DNA of 64,000 nucleotides, from positions 8,962,540-9,026,539 of the forward strand of contig NC_084831.1 in the NCBI RefSeq assembly GCF_033115175.1, in the 5' to 3' direction. The DNA is from Lepus europaeus. Its lineage: Eukaryota > Chordata > Mammalia > Lagomorpha > Leporidae. The notes under the pieces were generated by a model that was given only the letters and a program-made list of their open reading frames with translations, was not told the origin of the DNA and ran no database searches. This document shows positions 34,306 to 45,545 of this stretch, in pieces. Every line of letters starts with the position of its first letter. The first letter of the stretch is position 1. A program made the translations under genes and the position numbers.

Positions 34306-34528
34306 CTGTTCAGTAAATATTCGTGGAAATAGACACATCCAACAGTAGCTACTGACGTTTGAGAGGAGACAAAGCTCTGGAGAGATGCTAATCCTCACAG
34401 TGCTTTTCTGGCTCTCAGGAATAAACTGAAAGTTGAAAAAGAAACATCTTGGTAAATAAAGAATTAGTTTCCCAAAGCAGGAGCCTGGGACAGGAAGCCA
34501 CTTCCTTTTCAGCTCACGGTTTCTCCTT

Positions 34529-34847
34529 TTTTTTGACAGGCAGGGTGGATAGTGAGAGAGAGAGACAGAGAGAAAGGTCTTCCTTTGCCGTTGGTTCACC
34601 CTCCAATGGCTGCTGCGGCTGGCACACCGTGCTGATCCAAAGCCAGGATCCAGGTGCTTCTCCTGGTCTCCCATGGGGTGCAGGGCCCAAGCACTTGGGC
34701 CATCCTCCACTGCCTTCCCAGGCCATAGCAGAGAGCTGGCCTGGAAGAGGGGCAACCAGGATAGAATCCGGCGCCCCAACCAGGACTAGAACCCGGTGTG
34801 CCGGCGCCGCAAGGCGGAGGATTAGCCTGTTAAGCCACGGCGCCAGC
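34529..34847 (-). mobile_element. Young-subtype C-repeat SINE, full length
   Basis: 'tttttgacaggcagggtggatagtgagag' to 'gttaagccacggcgccagc'. The 16-bp TSD ctcac(g/a)gtttctcctt is at 34513-34528 and 34848-34863 with one mismatch. Confidence 0.96.
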
Positions 34848-34863
34848 CTCACAGTTTCTCCTT

Positions 34864-35795
34864 GCCCCCAGTTGCTTTCCCAGACGCAGCCTGCAGGATG
34901 AAAATGAGGGCTGAGGGCTGTAGGGTCCTTGCCCAGCAAGCCTGGGGAGAGCCTTGATCCCCTCAGTGCCTGGGGGGGGGGGGGCGCCATGGTCAATGCT
35001 GACAGCTCCGTGGCTCCAAGCACCGGGAAATGGGGATGGGTTTATACTGCTTCCCAGACACAGAACTGCAGAGTTGCTCATTCGTGGGAGGGATGCAAGG
35101 CTAGAAGACTGTCACTGAGGGTGCACTCAGGTTGTTGGTTTGTCTGGAAGCCACAGCCCACGTGGGGCCTGGCTGGCTGCTTACATCATGTCACCCGAGC
35201 TGTGTCCGGCTGGTGATGCCAACTCATTTTAGTGTCCAAACCCAACCAGAGGTTGGTGACCCCCTGCCTCCTGAGCACCAGGTTATGTGTCTGGTTCTCG
35301 GGGAGACAGGTGTCATGGAGACATGGAGAGATGAGGCGACACAAGGGGACAAAAAGCCGTAGGGGAGCACTTGCTGCGTGGGAGCTGGATGTGTCAGCAG
35401 GTGCCGTCTTCCGTCCCGGGGTGCGGTGCACACCATGGAGGGATGGAGGGATGATCGCAGAACGGGGGCGGAGGGGCTGTGGCCACAAAGTCGCTGGGAG
35501 GAGGGAGGAGCACACAGCTGGGCTGGGAAGGCAGCTCTGACCCAGCTCAGGGGGTGTGAGCCGCCGGGGGCTCACGGACAGCTGTTCGCCACCCCTCATC
35601 TCACGAGTTTGGCGATGTCCGATGGCTGCCTGTCCTGTGGTTCATCTAGCCGCTTCCCTGCATGGACTCATTTTTTTGTGTGTGTAGATGCTGATTCCTC
35701 GCTGGTGGAAACACCCTGTGATGGAGGTAATGGAAACCCAGTGTCATTCGCTCTAAAAGACCGTGGGCATGGAGTAGGGGCACCATAAACAGGTG
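34864..35795. other. Unique intergenic stretch, no gene seen
   Basis: Contains a G-run near 34973-34983. No exon or transposon is recognised. Confidence 0.45.
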
Positions 35796-36040
35796 GGCAC
35801 TGCTCCTCTTCCCATCCAACCTCCTGCCAATGCACCTAGGAAAGCAGAAGATGGCCCAAGTACTTGGGTCTCTGCCATTCCAATGGGAGACCCGGATGGA
35901 CAGCCTGGCTCCTGGCCTCAGCCTGGTCCAGACCTGGCTGTTGCAGCCATTTGGGGAGTGAACCAGCAGATGGAAGACCTCTCTCTCCTTCTCTGTCTCT
36001 TCTCTTTCTCTGTTGCTCTATCTTTCAAACAAATAAATTT
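35796..36040 (+). mobile_element. C-repeat SINE, 5' truncated
   Basis: It starts within the body ('gcactgctcctcttcccatccaacctcctgccaatgcacc') and ends with 'ctatctttcaaacaaataaattttgg'. Confidence 0.88.
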
Positions 36041-36105
36041 TGGAAGGAAGGAAGGAAGAAAAGGAATGAATGAAATAAAAAAGAAAAGAAATGAAATGAA
36101 ACAAG
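36041..36105. repeat. (GGAA)n/(GAAA)n purine microsatellite from a SINE tail
   Basis: 'ggaaggaaggaaggaag' followed by 'aaaaagaaaagaaatgaaatgaaac', grown from the C-repeat A-tail. Confidence 0.85.
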
Positions 36106-36689
36106 ACCATTTGGTTCGCAAAAAGATAAGCCCTAAGTCCTTGAAACCATTTTAAATTTCAGGAAAGCACACCAAAAAGGGATTAGCAAGAATGATTAAA
36201 CGACTCCTAATTTGCCTTTTATTCTTTGACTTAGAGGCACTTTGTTCCATTGGATATTCTCAAAAATGATTGGGAAAATAAACACACTTCTCATTTCAAG
36301 AGATTTTTGCTGATGTATTTAAATAAATTGATTTTTCTCTCATCACCTGCTTTATATTTATTTTCGCAAAAACCCATGGAGCTGCAAATCCAGTTCATTA
36401 AATTAATGGAAAATCTCTCCCACGACACCTGATTTTCCAAGCCAGTCCTCTTTATCACATCAACCAGACGAGACTTTCTTTGTTAAGAGTCTAACTGTAT
36501 GTTTAATTCAAAATAACAGGCTGCGGCCTCTCTCCTAAGAAGTCTGGCACAGCTAGCCGGGTCAGGCCGGGAGCCTAGGCTGTGATTTGTCTCCTGTTTG
36601 AAACAAGGGGCTGCCACCTTCCCCTCACTTGGGTCTCTCCAAACTCTCCCTCGGCAGCAATGCCTCCTAGTCAGGAGTCAGGGGGAGGG
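36106..36689. other. AT-rich unique block
   Basis: The segment 36110-36440 is distinctly AT-rich, with several ATTA/TTAAT and TTTGTT motifs, and no repeat is recognised. See findings for its possible regulatory nature. Confidence 0.5.
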
Positions 36690-36975
36690 CGTTCGGCGTA
36701 ACAGCCAAGACCCCACCTGGGATACTGCAGCCCCCATCATGGTGCCTGGGGGTTGAGTCCTGGCTCTGCCCCTGACTCCAGCTTCCCGCTAATGCACCTC
36801 TTGTGGGGCAGCAGGTACTCGCCCGAGTATTTGGGTCCCTGACACCCATGTGAGAGACCTGGATGGAGTTTCTAGCTTCTGGTTTTGGCCTGGCCCAGCC
36901 CTGGCTGTTGCAGGTGAATAGCCAGTGGATGGAAGTTCTTTGTCTATCTCTGTCTCTGTATCTCTGCCATTTATT
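36690..36975 (+). mobile_element. Old diverged C-repeat SINE
   Basis: 'gttgagtcctggctctgcccctgactccagcttcccgctaatgcacc', 'gagtatttgggtccctgacacccatgtgagagacctggatgg' and 'tggcccagccctggctgttgcagg' in C-repeat order. Confidence 0.82.
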
Positions 36976-37005
36976 TATTTATTATTTATTTAGGTTTATT
37001 CATTT

Positions 37006-37302
37006 GGGGCTGGTGCTGTGGTATAGCAGGTGAAGCTGCTGCCTGCAGTGCTGACATCCCATATGGGCACCGGTTCGAGACCCGGCTGTTCCACTTCCTA
37101 TATGGCTCCCTATATGGCCTGAGAAAGCAGCAGAAGATGGCCTCAGTGCTTAGGCTCCTGCACCCATGTGGGAGACCCAGAAGAAGCTCCTGGCTCCTGG
37201 CTTCAGATCAGCCCAGCTCCGGCCGTTGTGGCCATTTGGGGAGTGAGCTATTGGATGCAAGATCTTTCTCTCTCTGCCTTTCAAATAAATAAATATTTTT
37301 TT
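37006..37302 (+). mobile_element. C-repeat SINE, full length
   Basis: 'ggggctggtgctgtggtatagcaggtgaagctgc' to 'tctctgcctttcaaataaataaat'. It is joined tail to tail with the next copy. Confidence 0.92.
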
Positions 37303-37639
37303 AAAAGATTTATTCATTTATTTGAAGGTCAAAGTTATAGAGAGAGAAGGAGGGAGGGAGTGGGGGAGAAAGAAAGAGAGAGAGAAATCTGTTGGCTCAC
37401 TCCCCAGATGGCTACAATGGCCAGGGCTGGTGCAGGCCAAAGCCAGGAGCCAGGAAGTTCCTCCAGGTCTCCTGCGTGGATACAGGGGCCCAAGCACTTG
37501 GACCATTCTCAGCTGCTTTCCCAGGCACATTTGCAGGGAGATGGATTAGAAGTGGAGCATCCGGGACTCAAACCGGCTCCCATATGGGATGCTGGAGTTG
37601 CATCTGGTGGCTTTACCCACTACAGCACAACGCCAGCCC
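37303..37639 (-). mobile_element. C-repeat SINE, antisense, inserted at the tail of its neighbour
   Basis: 'aaaagatttattcatttatttgaaggtc' to 'ctacagcacaacgccagcccc'. The sequence 'tctctctgcctttcaaata' (37271) recurs as 'tctctctgccttttaaata' at 37640, consistent with a long TSD or a second tail copy. Confidence 0.9.
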
Positions 37640-37900
37640 CTCTCTCTGCCTTTTAAATAGAAAATGCAAAGAAATAAAAATTTTGGAAAAAAAGAAAAAA
37701 GAGCATCAGGATGTGCTAGAGGCTAAGCCATGAAATTAAAATTGCTGTCGCTCTTGCTGTGGGAATGCGGGCTCAGCCCCCGGACCACGATGCCCCAAAT
37801 CTAAAAGCAGCCTTCACAGCCACTGGAAATGGCCCCCAGCCAGGCCTGCGGGGCTCTGCGGGCGGGAGGCTGCACACACACCGGGTTCTAACCTGCTCTT

Positions 37901-38203
37901 TTTTTTTTTTTTTTTTGACAGGCAGAGTGGACAGTGAGAGAGAGAGACAGAGAGAAAGGTCTTCCTTTTGCTGTTGGTTCACCCTCCAATGGCCACTGCG
38001 GATGGCGCATCTCGCTGATCCGAAGCCAGGAGCCAGGTGCTTCTCCTGGTCTCCCATGCAGGTGCAGGGCCCAAGGACTTGGGCCATCCTCCACTGCCTT
38101 CCCGGGCCATAGCAGAGAGCTGGCCTGGAAGAGGGGCAACTGGGATAGAATCCGGCACCCCAACCGGGACTAGAACCCAGTGTGCCGGCACCGCAAGGCA
38201 GAG
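37901..38203 (-). mobile_element. Young-subtype C-repeat SINE, 5' truncated, perfect TSD
   Basis: 'ttgacaggcagagtggacagtgagag' to 'gtgccggcaccgcaaggcagag', lacking the terminal head. The 15-bp TSD tctaacctgctcttt is at 37886-37900 and 38204-38218, identical. Confidence 0.96.
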
Positions 38204-38316
38204 TCTAACCTGCTCTTTACAGGCCTGGACCAGGTTCTCATCCCTTACACAAGGCCCCAGTGTAGGATTAGGGTGGCTAAGACTGCCCTCTGCAGCCAAG
38301 TGGAAGAATGGCAGGG

Positions 38317-38685
38317 AGGGGCCCGGGCTGTGGCCGGGAAGTTAAAGCCCCCATCTGTGGTGCAGCCATCCTACCTATATGGGCGCCTGTTGGAGTCCTG
38401 GCTGCTCCACTTCCGATCCAGCTCCCCACATTAGCATTAGCGCCTGAGAAAGCAGTGGAAGATGGCCCAAGTACTTGGGTCTCTGCCATTCATGTGGGAG
38501 ACCAGGACGAAGCTCCAGGCTCCTGGCTTCAGCCTGGCCCCACCCCGGCCATTGCAGCCATTTGGGGAGTGACATAGCAGATGGAAGACCTCTCTCTCTC
38601 TAGCTCTATCTCTCTGTCTCTGCCTCTCCCTCTGTGTAACTCTGCCTTTAAAATAGATAAATAAATCTGTTTTAAAAATAAAGAA
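38317..38685 (+). mobile_element. C-repeat SINE, full length
   Basis: 'ggggcccgggctgtggccgggaagttaaagcc' to 'ctgcctttaaaatagataaataaatctg'. Confidence 0.9.
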
Positions 38686-38865
38686 AATATTATGAAAAAG
38701 AAAAAAAAACAGCCAGGAAGGGGAGTAGATGCACGGGAGAAGAGGAACGCGCGTTAGCTGAGAGTCCGACCTTGCAGCCCTCCAAGGTCTCCTGCTTCTG
38801 TGTGCCCTGGGGCCCACGCTGTGCCTGGGCTGGGGGGCTGGGCACCCAGCCTCTGGCCCCTTAGT

Positions 38866-38922
38866 TTCCCTTCCTTCCTTCCTTCCTTCCTTCCTTCCTT
38901 CCTTCCTTCCTTCCTTCCTTCC

Positions 38923-38959
<37 letters not shown>

Positions 38960-38992
38960 CTTTCCTTCTTTCTTTCTTTCTTTCTCTTTATT
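38866..38992. repeat. Compound (TTCC)n/(CT)n/(TTTC)n microsatellite
   Basis: About fifteen TTCC units, then (CT)n, then TTTC units, ending at the tail of the next SINE, from which it may have expanded. Confidence 0.96.
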
Positions 38993-39293
38993 TCTAGATT
39001 TGTTTACTTATTTGAAAGCCAGAGCTACAGAGAGGCAGACACAGAGAGAGAGGTCTTCCATCTGCTGGTTCACTCCCCAAATGCCAGCAATGGCTGCAGC
39101 TGAACTGATGTGCTCTGATTGGAAGCCAAGAGCCTCTTCCGGGTCTCCCACGTGGGTGCAGGGGCCCAGACACTTGGACCATCTTGCATTGCTTTCCCAG
39201 GCCATGAGCAGGGAGCTGGATCGGAAGAGGAGCAGCCAGGACAGGAACCGCGCCGCAGGTGGAGGCTTAGCCACTACGCCACAGCGCCAGCCC
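38993..39293 (-). mobile_element. C-repeat SINE, antisense
   Basis: 'agatttgtttacttatttgaaagccagagc' to 'agccactacgccacagcgccagcccc'. Confidence 0.93.
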
Positions 39294-39459
39294 CAGCTCA
39301 TCTTTTCACTCCTGTGTCTACCCTCCATCTAGTCCTGAGAAGCAGGGGCCTGCTCCCCACCTCCTCCCCCCCACCCCCCAACGCTGCCGGGCACACAGCG
39401 CACGGCTCAGGAGACAGCTGCTGGAGGAAACCATCCTTGAAGGTCACTCCTGGCCATGA

Positions 39460-40310
39460 GTGCCGGGAACAAACCCTGGCTCCCTGCTCGGCTACAGAAA
39501 GCTGGCCGGCCGCGGTCTCCAAGGACACCTCCCGCCAGCTCCCCTGTGCCGCTCAGGTCTGCACCAGCGTCCACCAGGCCGCTCCAAGGCAAGGCGAGGC
39601 CCTGTCCGCTCCATCACGGCTGTCCCCCGGCTCGGGCCGCTGGAGGGCGGGGCTCTGGCAATGGGACCGTGGCACAAAAGCTGGTTTCTTCCAGCCTCCT
39701 GCGCCTTTAAGTCTTTTTTTCCTGTTTGCCTGTCAGGGCCCAGCCCACCTCCTGGCCAAGGCTGAGGTCTGAATATTTGATTCCTGAACGGGGATGAAAG
39801 CAGATCTGGAGGCTGCAACCAGAGATTCCCAAACACCAGCAACTGCAGACAATGCCACAGGGATTGCTCCCGTCATCGGAGGGAGCCAGGGCTCCACCCG
39901 TGGGCCTTGCGGCTGTGTCTCTGGGGAGGGAGGGAGAGCGGGGGCAGGAGGCCGGTGGTGGCTGCGGTCACCCTCAGCGGGGGCGGGAGTGGACAGAGGG
40001 AGGGGCGAAAGCCCGATGCTGCAGCCTCCCGCACAGGGCGCCGCCTCCAGGGTGGCCTCGGCGCGACACGCGGAGACTGGCCCAGCACCTCGGACACGGG
40101 GAGGGCCGGGGTTGCAGTCCTCACGGCCAGCACTGCCTCCATGCTGCCCGCGCTCAGCCGCAGCCTGGTGCACGGACCCGTGTTCTGGGCGCTGCTGTCC
40201 CTGCCCAGGGCTCCCCAGGGCCTTGAAAGGGGCTTCTGCGAGCGCGGGTCTGAGGGGGGAAGACGCCCCCCCCCCCAGCTTGTCCACTCACACGCAGTGT
40301 TTTTCTAGCA
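39460..40310. other. CpG-rich intergenic stretch, no gene recognised
   Basis: Raised CpG content, best at 39940-40200. No homology and no clear exon are seen. It is weaker than the island at 31.5-32.6 kb. Confidence 0.45.
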
Positions 40311-40719
40311 GCAAACAACCGGACCCTGTGCGCCCAGCGCAGTAAAATAATCCATGACCCTTTCTGCCCGAACCGTCGGAGACCCTGAGCCCAGGCTGAC
40401 CCAGCGGTTCTGCCAGCTGGGCCTCCGCGTTGGTTCTAGGAGGATCCTAAAAAAATTAGCAACGTAGGGACGGCGGCCTGAGGGCGCTGCTTTTGTATTT
40501 CTTCAGAGCAGCGTGAAGCCAACAGCGGATCTTCGTGGGGCTTATAGAGCGGGGTGCGGTTCCTTCACCTGGGGTGTGCGGGGCTCCCCTGTGCCCAGGG
40601 CAGAGGTGCAGCCTTCCCTGCAGTAACACAGAGCAGGGAGCCACAGGTGCCCAGAGCTGACCGCTCCCTGTAGCTTTGAATTAAGCAGTGAAAACTTTTT
40701 AAAAATTATTTATTTATTT

Positions 40720-41062
40720 ACTTTAAAATTTATTTATTTATTTGAGAGTCGGAGTTACACAGAGAAGAGAGGCAGAGCGAGACAGAGAGAGAGAGAGAGA
40801 GAGGTCTTCCATCCAATGGTTCACTCCCCAATTGGCCGCAACAGTCAGAGCTGTGCCAATCCGAAGCCAGGAGCTAGGAGCTTCCTCCGGGTCTCCCATG
40901 TGGGTGCAGGGGCCCAAGGACTTGGGCCGTCTTCTACTGCCTTCCCAGGCCAAAGCAGAGAGCTAGATTGGAAGTGGAGCAGCTGGGACTTGAACCGGTA
41001 ACCATATGGGATACCAGCGCTTCAGGCCAGATGTTAACCCATTGTGCTACAGCACCGGCCCC
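40720..41062 (-). mobile_element. C-repeat SINE, antisense
   Basis: 'aaaatttatttatttatttgagagtcggag' to 'gtgctacagcaccggcccc'. Confidence 0.93.
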
Positions 41063-41102
41063 TATTTATTTATTTGTCTATTTAGTATATTATCTTTGTT
41101 TT

Positions 41103-41360
41103 TAAAAAAGATTTATTTACTTATTTGAAAAAAGTTACAGAGAGGGAGAGGCAGAGGTGCAGGGAGAGAGAGAGAGATCCTCTATCGGCTGGGAGTGACA
41201 GGGACCCAAGCCCTTGGGCCGTCCTCTGCTGCTTCCCCAGGTGCGTTAGCAGGGAGCTGGATTGTAAGCAGAGCAGCTGGGACTGGAACAGGTGCTCTGA
41301 CAGGGATGCCGGCCCGGCACTGCAGGCGGCTGCTTAACCCGCTGTGCCACAACATTGGCC
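41103..41360 (-). mobile_element. C-repeat SINE with internal deletion
   Basis: Both ends are present ('aagatttatttacttatttgaaaaaag' and 'gctgtgccacaacattggccc'). About 70 bases between the 'ctatcggctggg' part and 'gacagggacccaagcccttggg' are missing. Confidence 0.88.
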
Positions 41361-41384
41361 CAGAAAGTGGTACCTTTGATCCCT

Positions 41385-41740
41385 CATCAATTCCTACTCT
41401 GGGCAGAATAGTGGTTCCTAGAGACCAGGAGGGGAGGGACAAGGAAGGGGTGGGGCGGAGGCAGGGATGGCAGAGACCAGTTAACAGGTGCAAAGCTGCA
41501 GGCAGACAGGAGTAAGTTCTGGTGTTCCATTGAGCAGAGAGGGGATTAGCCCAAACCACACTGAATCGTATAATTCGAAAGTGGCCAGAAGAGAGGATTT
41601 TGAATGTTCTCATCACAAAAAAAGGTAAATGTTTGAGACGATGCATATCCTAAATAAAGTCAGTCGAGACACGGTGTAGAATTGCATCAGAACATCAGTC
41701 ACACGGTGCCCCGTGAACAGGTGCTATTCTTCTCCATCAG
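41385..41740 (+). mobile_element. Old L1 3' end, sense
   Basis: 'gaatagtggttcctagagaccagg', 'agtaagttctggtgttccattgagcag', 'gccagaagagaggattttgaatgttctcatcac' and 'ggtgccccgtgaacaggtgctattctt' follow an L1M 3' UTR. Confidence 0.93.
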
Positions 41741-41753
41741 AAAAAGGAAGGAA

Positions 41754-42046
41754 GTGGCCAGCGTTGCAGCACGGAGACTGGGGCACCACGGGTGATGCCG
41801 CCATCCCACATGGGAGCACCGGTTCGAGTCCTGGCTGCTCTGCTTCAGATCCAGCTCTGGGAAAGTAGTGGATGATGGGCAACGTGCCTGGGCCTCTGCC
41901 ACCCAGGTGGGAGACCTGGATGGAGTTCCAGGCTCCCGGCTTCTGCTTGGACCAGCCACCTGGCGAGTGAATCAGTGGGTGGAAGATCTCTCTCACCCTC
42001 TCTCTTATTCATTGGCTCCTTTACAAATAAGTAAATAATCTTTTTT
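41754..42046 (+). mobile_element. C-repeat SINE
   Basis: 'gtggccagcgttgcagcacgg' to 'ctcctttacaaataagtaaataatc'. The head and tail are diverged. Confidence 0.87.
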
Positions 42047-42064
42047 AAAAAATAGGAAGAATGG

Positions 42065-42403
42065 GCCGGCGCCGCGGCTCACTAGGTTAATCCTCCGCCT
42101 TGCGGCGCCGGCACACCGGGTTCTAGTCCCGGTCGGGGCACTGATCCTGTCCCGGTTGCTCCTCTTCCAGGCCAGCTCTCTGCTGCGGCCAGGGAGTGCA
42201 GTGGAGGATGGCCCAAGTGCTTGGGCCCTGCACCCCATGGGAGACCAGGAGAAGCACCTGGCTCCTGGCTTCGGATCAGCGCAGTGCGCCGGCCGCAGCA
42301 CGCTACTGCGGCGGCCATTGGAGGGTGAACCAACGACAAAGGAAGACCTTTCTCTCTGTCTCTCTCTCACTGTCCACTCTGCCTGTCAAAAATAAAAAAA
42401 AAA
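42065..42403 (+). mobile_element. Young-subtype C-repeat SINE, full length
   Basis: 'gccggcgccgcggctcactaggttaatcctccgcc' to 'gcctgtcaaaaataaaaaaa'. The TSD aaaaaataggaagaatgg is at about 42047-42064 and 42405-42422. Confidence 0.96.
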
Positions 42404-42422
42404 AAAAAATAGGAAGAATGGG

Positions 42423-43549
42423 AGGGAGGTGAGAGAAAGAGAAAGAAAAGAAACAGCCTTGCTCTCAGGGGAGGGAGCCAGGCCCATCAGCCATAGCTGG
42501 AATGTGTCTCCCCTGTGGGTAGCTCACTTCCCCCACTCACGTGTTGAGGGTATTTGGAGGCGGGGTCTTTGGGATGTAATTAAGGTTGGAGGAGGTTGCT
42601 TGGGTGCACACAGCCGCGCACGTGCAGGGGCTGGGAGGGGTGCTGAGACCTGGAGCCACACTGGCAGGGCTCGGTGCAGCCGCCCCTCCCCCGTCCCGTT
42701 CCGCCTCTGCCCAGCCACAGGTTCCCAGGCGCACCACGAAGTGCTCTGGGCTTCCTCGAAGGGCGAGCCCTCACGCAGAGCAGAGCAAGCCACAGGGAGC
42801 AGAGCCAGAAGCAGAGGCTGCTGGCACAGGGGCCTGGGCGCTCGGTCGGCCGCCATCACCATGGAGCCCCGGGCTCTAGGGGGTCCTGCTGCCCTCCAGA
42901 AGGATGGTGAGACGCTGTGGCCAGGGACACACGGGGCTTGCCTGTAACTGCTGCAGGGCGGGGTGAGGCAGCCCTAGTGCTGGGAGGAGACCCAGTCGGG
43001 CAGGGCAGCAGGGCCAGGGCAGCGCACACAGGTTCCACACGAGAGAACCAGTGGGGAGGCCTGCGTGTTCCTAAGTTTTCTCCTCAAACGGCTGGGAGGT
43101 GGCCGCCCCTCTGCAACCATCCTCTCCCTTTCCCAAAACAACTAGCGCCCTGGTTCATCCCAAACCCTAAGACAGAGCATTTTCTGGTGTGCAAAATAAA
43201 ATCCCTTTCATCTCAGGGTCTGTGAACCTGCCTTTCCCTGTTTGCCTGCCTCTGGACTGCTAAGCGCAGAGCCCAGACACGCCGGGGTGCTGTGAATAAC
43301 AAGGGGCCCGGGGTGGCCCTCGCCAGCACCGGGGCACCAGTGTCACGTGCCCCCTTGGCAGTGCGGGGAGAAGGACACATCATCACTCCGTGGAAGCCTG
43401 GGACACATCCCAGCCGGAGAACGCTCCACAGCATAACTGTCCTGTGGTCCCCATAATGCATTGGGCTTGGGAAAGACATGGATCAAAGCTGTGGACTGGC
43501 ACCTGCTGGCCACGTGACCGCCAAACGCAATCTGAGGCCTGGAGGAGAT
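42423..43549. other. Unique intergenic stretch, no gene seen
   Basis: GC-rich between 42590 and 43040 without strong CpG enrichment. No exon is supported. Confidence 0.45.
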
Positions 43550-43879
43550 TCCGCAAAGAAGTCTGTAGAGGACATCATTGGACAGCTGTCAGAATATGCA
43601 CGTGGACTTGGACTAGACAACATCACTGTTTCCACATCGAACTGACTGCCTCTGGGGCAGGCATGGGTGCAGCAGTTAGGATGTTGCTTGGGATCCCTGA
43701 CGCCAAGTTCCGGCTCTGCTTGTAAATCCAGCATCCTGCTACTGCGCGCTCTGGGAGGCAGCAGGCGACGGCTCAAGTCCTTGGGCCCCTGCCACCCACA
43801 TTGGAAACCCAGACTGAGTTCTGTGGTCCTGGCCCAGCCAGGCTGTTGTGGGCATTTGGGGAGTGAACTAGAGGATGGA

Positions 43880-43937
<58 letters not shown>

Positions 43938-44250
43938 GCCGCATTTGATACTCCTGCTGTGGCTATGAAAGAGAATGTCATTGACCTTAGAGAATTCGCA
44001 TCCAAGAATTTAGGACTAGAGGATTTAACATCTCCATGATCCTCAACTAACTGAGAATCAAACTGATTTGCGCTGCATGTGGTGTAAACACAGAGAGGCT
44101 GAAGCAGACATCACCACGAAGGGAACGCACAGCAGGCGGTACATGGGGTAAAGAGTGCACGGAGCTCTTCTGGTGTTTCTGAAAACTCGAAATTGCACCA
44201 AATGAGTGACACAAGGATACCTGAACGTAGGACAACTTTTCTGCTTTCCT
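43470..44250 (+). mobile_element. Old L1 3' end, sense, split by a SINE
   Basis: 'gaaagacatggatcaaagctgtggac', 'agaggacatcattggacagctgtcagaatatgcacgtggac' and, after the SINE, 'ttgatactcctgctgtggctatgaaagagaatgtcattgaccttag' follow an L1M 3' end in order. Confidence 0.85.
43652..43943 (+). mobile_element. Diverged C-repeat SINE with (CT)n, nested in L1
   Basis: 'ggcatgggtgcagcagttaggatgttgc' to the (CT)n at 43883-43937. It sits between the two halves of the L1 3' end. Confidence 0.87.
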
Positions 44251-44319
44251 GTTTCCCATAATGAATGCATATTTTTATAACGAGAAATTAATAAATGCTT
44301 ATTGCTTTTTTAAAAAGAA

Positions 44320-44600
44320 TATCTGGGGACAGACATCTGACCCAGCAGCTATGCTGCCCCTCAGGACACCTGCACTCCATGTTGGAATGCTTGCTGGGCG
44401 TCCTGGCTGCTCCGCTTCTGCTCCAGCTTCCTGCCGATGCGCACCCTGGGAAGCAGCGGGGGTCCCTGCCACCCACCTTGGGGACTGGGATGGAGTCAGG
44501 GCTCTTGGCTTCAGCCTGGCCCAGCCCTGGCTTTTGCAGGTATTTGGGGAGTGAACCAGCGGATGGGAGATCTTTGTCTCTTTCAAATAAAATAAAAGTA
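44320..44600 (+). mobile_element. Diverged C-repeat SINE
   Basis: 'cgtcctggctgctccgcttctgctccagcttcctgccgatgcgcacc' to 'gagatctttgtctctttcaaataaaataaa'. Confidence 0.86.
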
Positions 44601-44700
44601 CGTTCATAACAAATTTTAAAGAGCATATCTGTTAGTAATGCTGATTCTTTGAAGTGTTGCTGGGAAGTTTTCCAGGTCTGTGAAAAAAATTCCAAGATAT

Positions 44701-44963
44701 GGGGCCGGCGCTGTGGTGCAGCAGGTTAATGTCCGGGCGTGCAGCGCTGGCATCCCCTATGGGCACTGGTTTGAGTCCTGGCTTACTCCACTTCTAATCC
44801 AGCTCCCTGCTAATGTGCTTGGGAAAGCAGCTGAGGATGGCCCAAGTCTTTGGGCCCCTGCACCTACATGGGAGACTGGGAAGAAGCTCTTGGCTTCCGG
44901 CTTCTGATGGGTGCAGCGCCGGCAGTTGTGGCCATTTGGGGAGTGAACTAGCACACGGAAGAC

Positions 44964-44995
<32 letters not shown>

Positions 44996-45046
44996 ACCTC
45001 TCCCTATAACTCTGTCTTTCAAATAGATAAAATAAGCCTTTAAAAG
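44701..45046 (+). mobile_element. C-repeat SINE, full length
   Basis: 'ggggccggcgctgtggtgcagcaggttaatg' to 'tctttcaaatagataaaataagcc'. TSD aattcc/aagatat type is at 44688-44700 and 45047-45059 with two mismatches. Confidence 0.95.
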
Positions 45047-45059
45047 AATTCCCAGATGT

Positions 45060-45545
45060 ATGGATTAAAATTCATAAACAAAATCTTTTAATTTGTATTA
45101 ATATAGAGAACAGATTTCATAGGTACAGCTCTAGAATGATAACCATATTTCCCTTCCTCCCCCTCCCTCCCTCAATCCCCCTCCTTGTTTCCTTCCTTTT
45201 TTTTCTTTAATTTTTGCAAAAACATAATTTCAATCCCTTCTATAATCACAGGCTTAATTCACCACTAACCATAATATTCGAGAAGTAAAAAGTAGGAGAC
45301 CACAGATCCACGGGAGTATAAACAAGGGCTAAAAACAACAATCAAATCACAAGGTGTCTGTTTCATCCCTCTACATTTATTTTGGATTCTGTGTTAACAT
45401 TTCAGAGAAAACATAGGATCTTTGTCTTTTTGGGACTGGCTTGTTTCTCTAAGCATAATGGTTTCCAGTTGAACCTGTTTTGTTGCAAGACAGGGTTTAA
45501 CTCTTTTCCATGTGTTCTACCTCCTGCTCAACAGAGTTTTTTTAG
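45060..45545 (-). mobile_element. Rabbit-type L1 3' region, antisense
   Basis: 'gtattaatatagagaacagatttcataggtacagctctagaatgataaccatatttcccttcctcc' is pyrimidine-rich antisense 3' UTR. 'tctttgtctttttgggactggcttgtttctctaagcataatggtttcc' is deeper L1. Confidence 0.87.
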
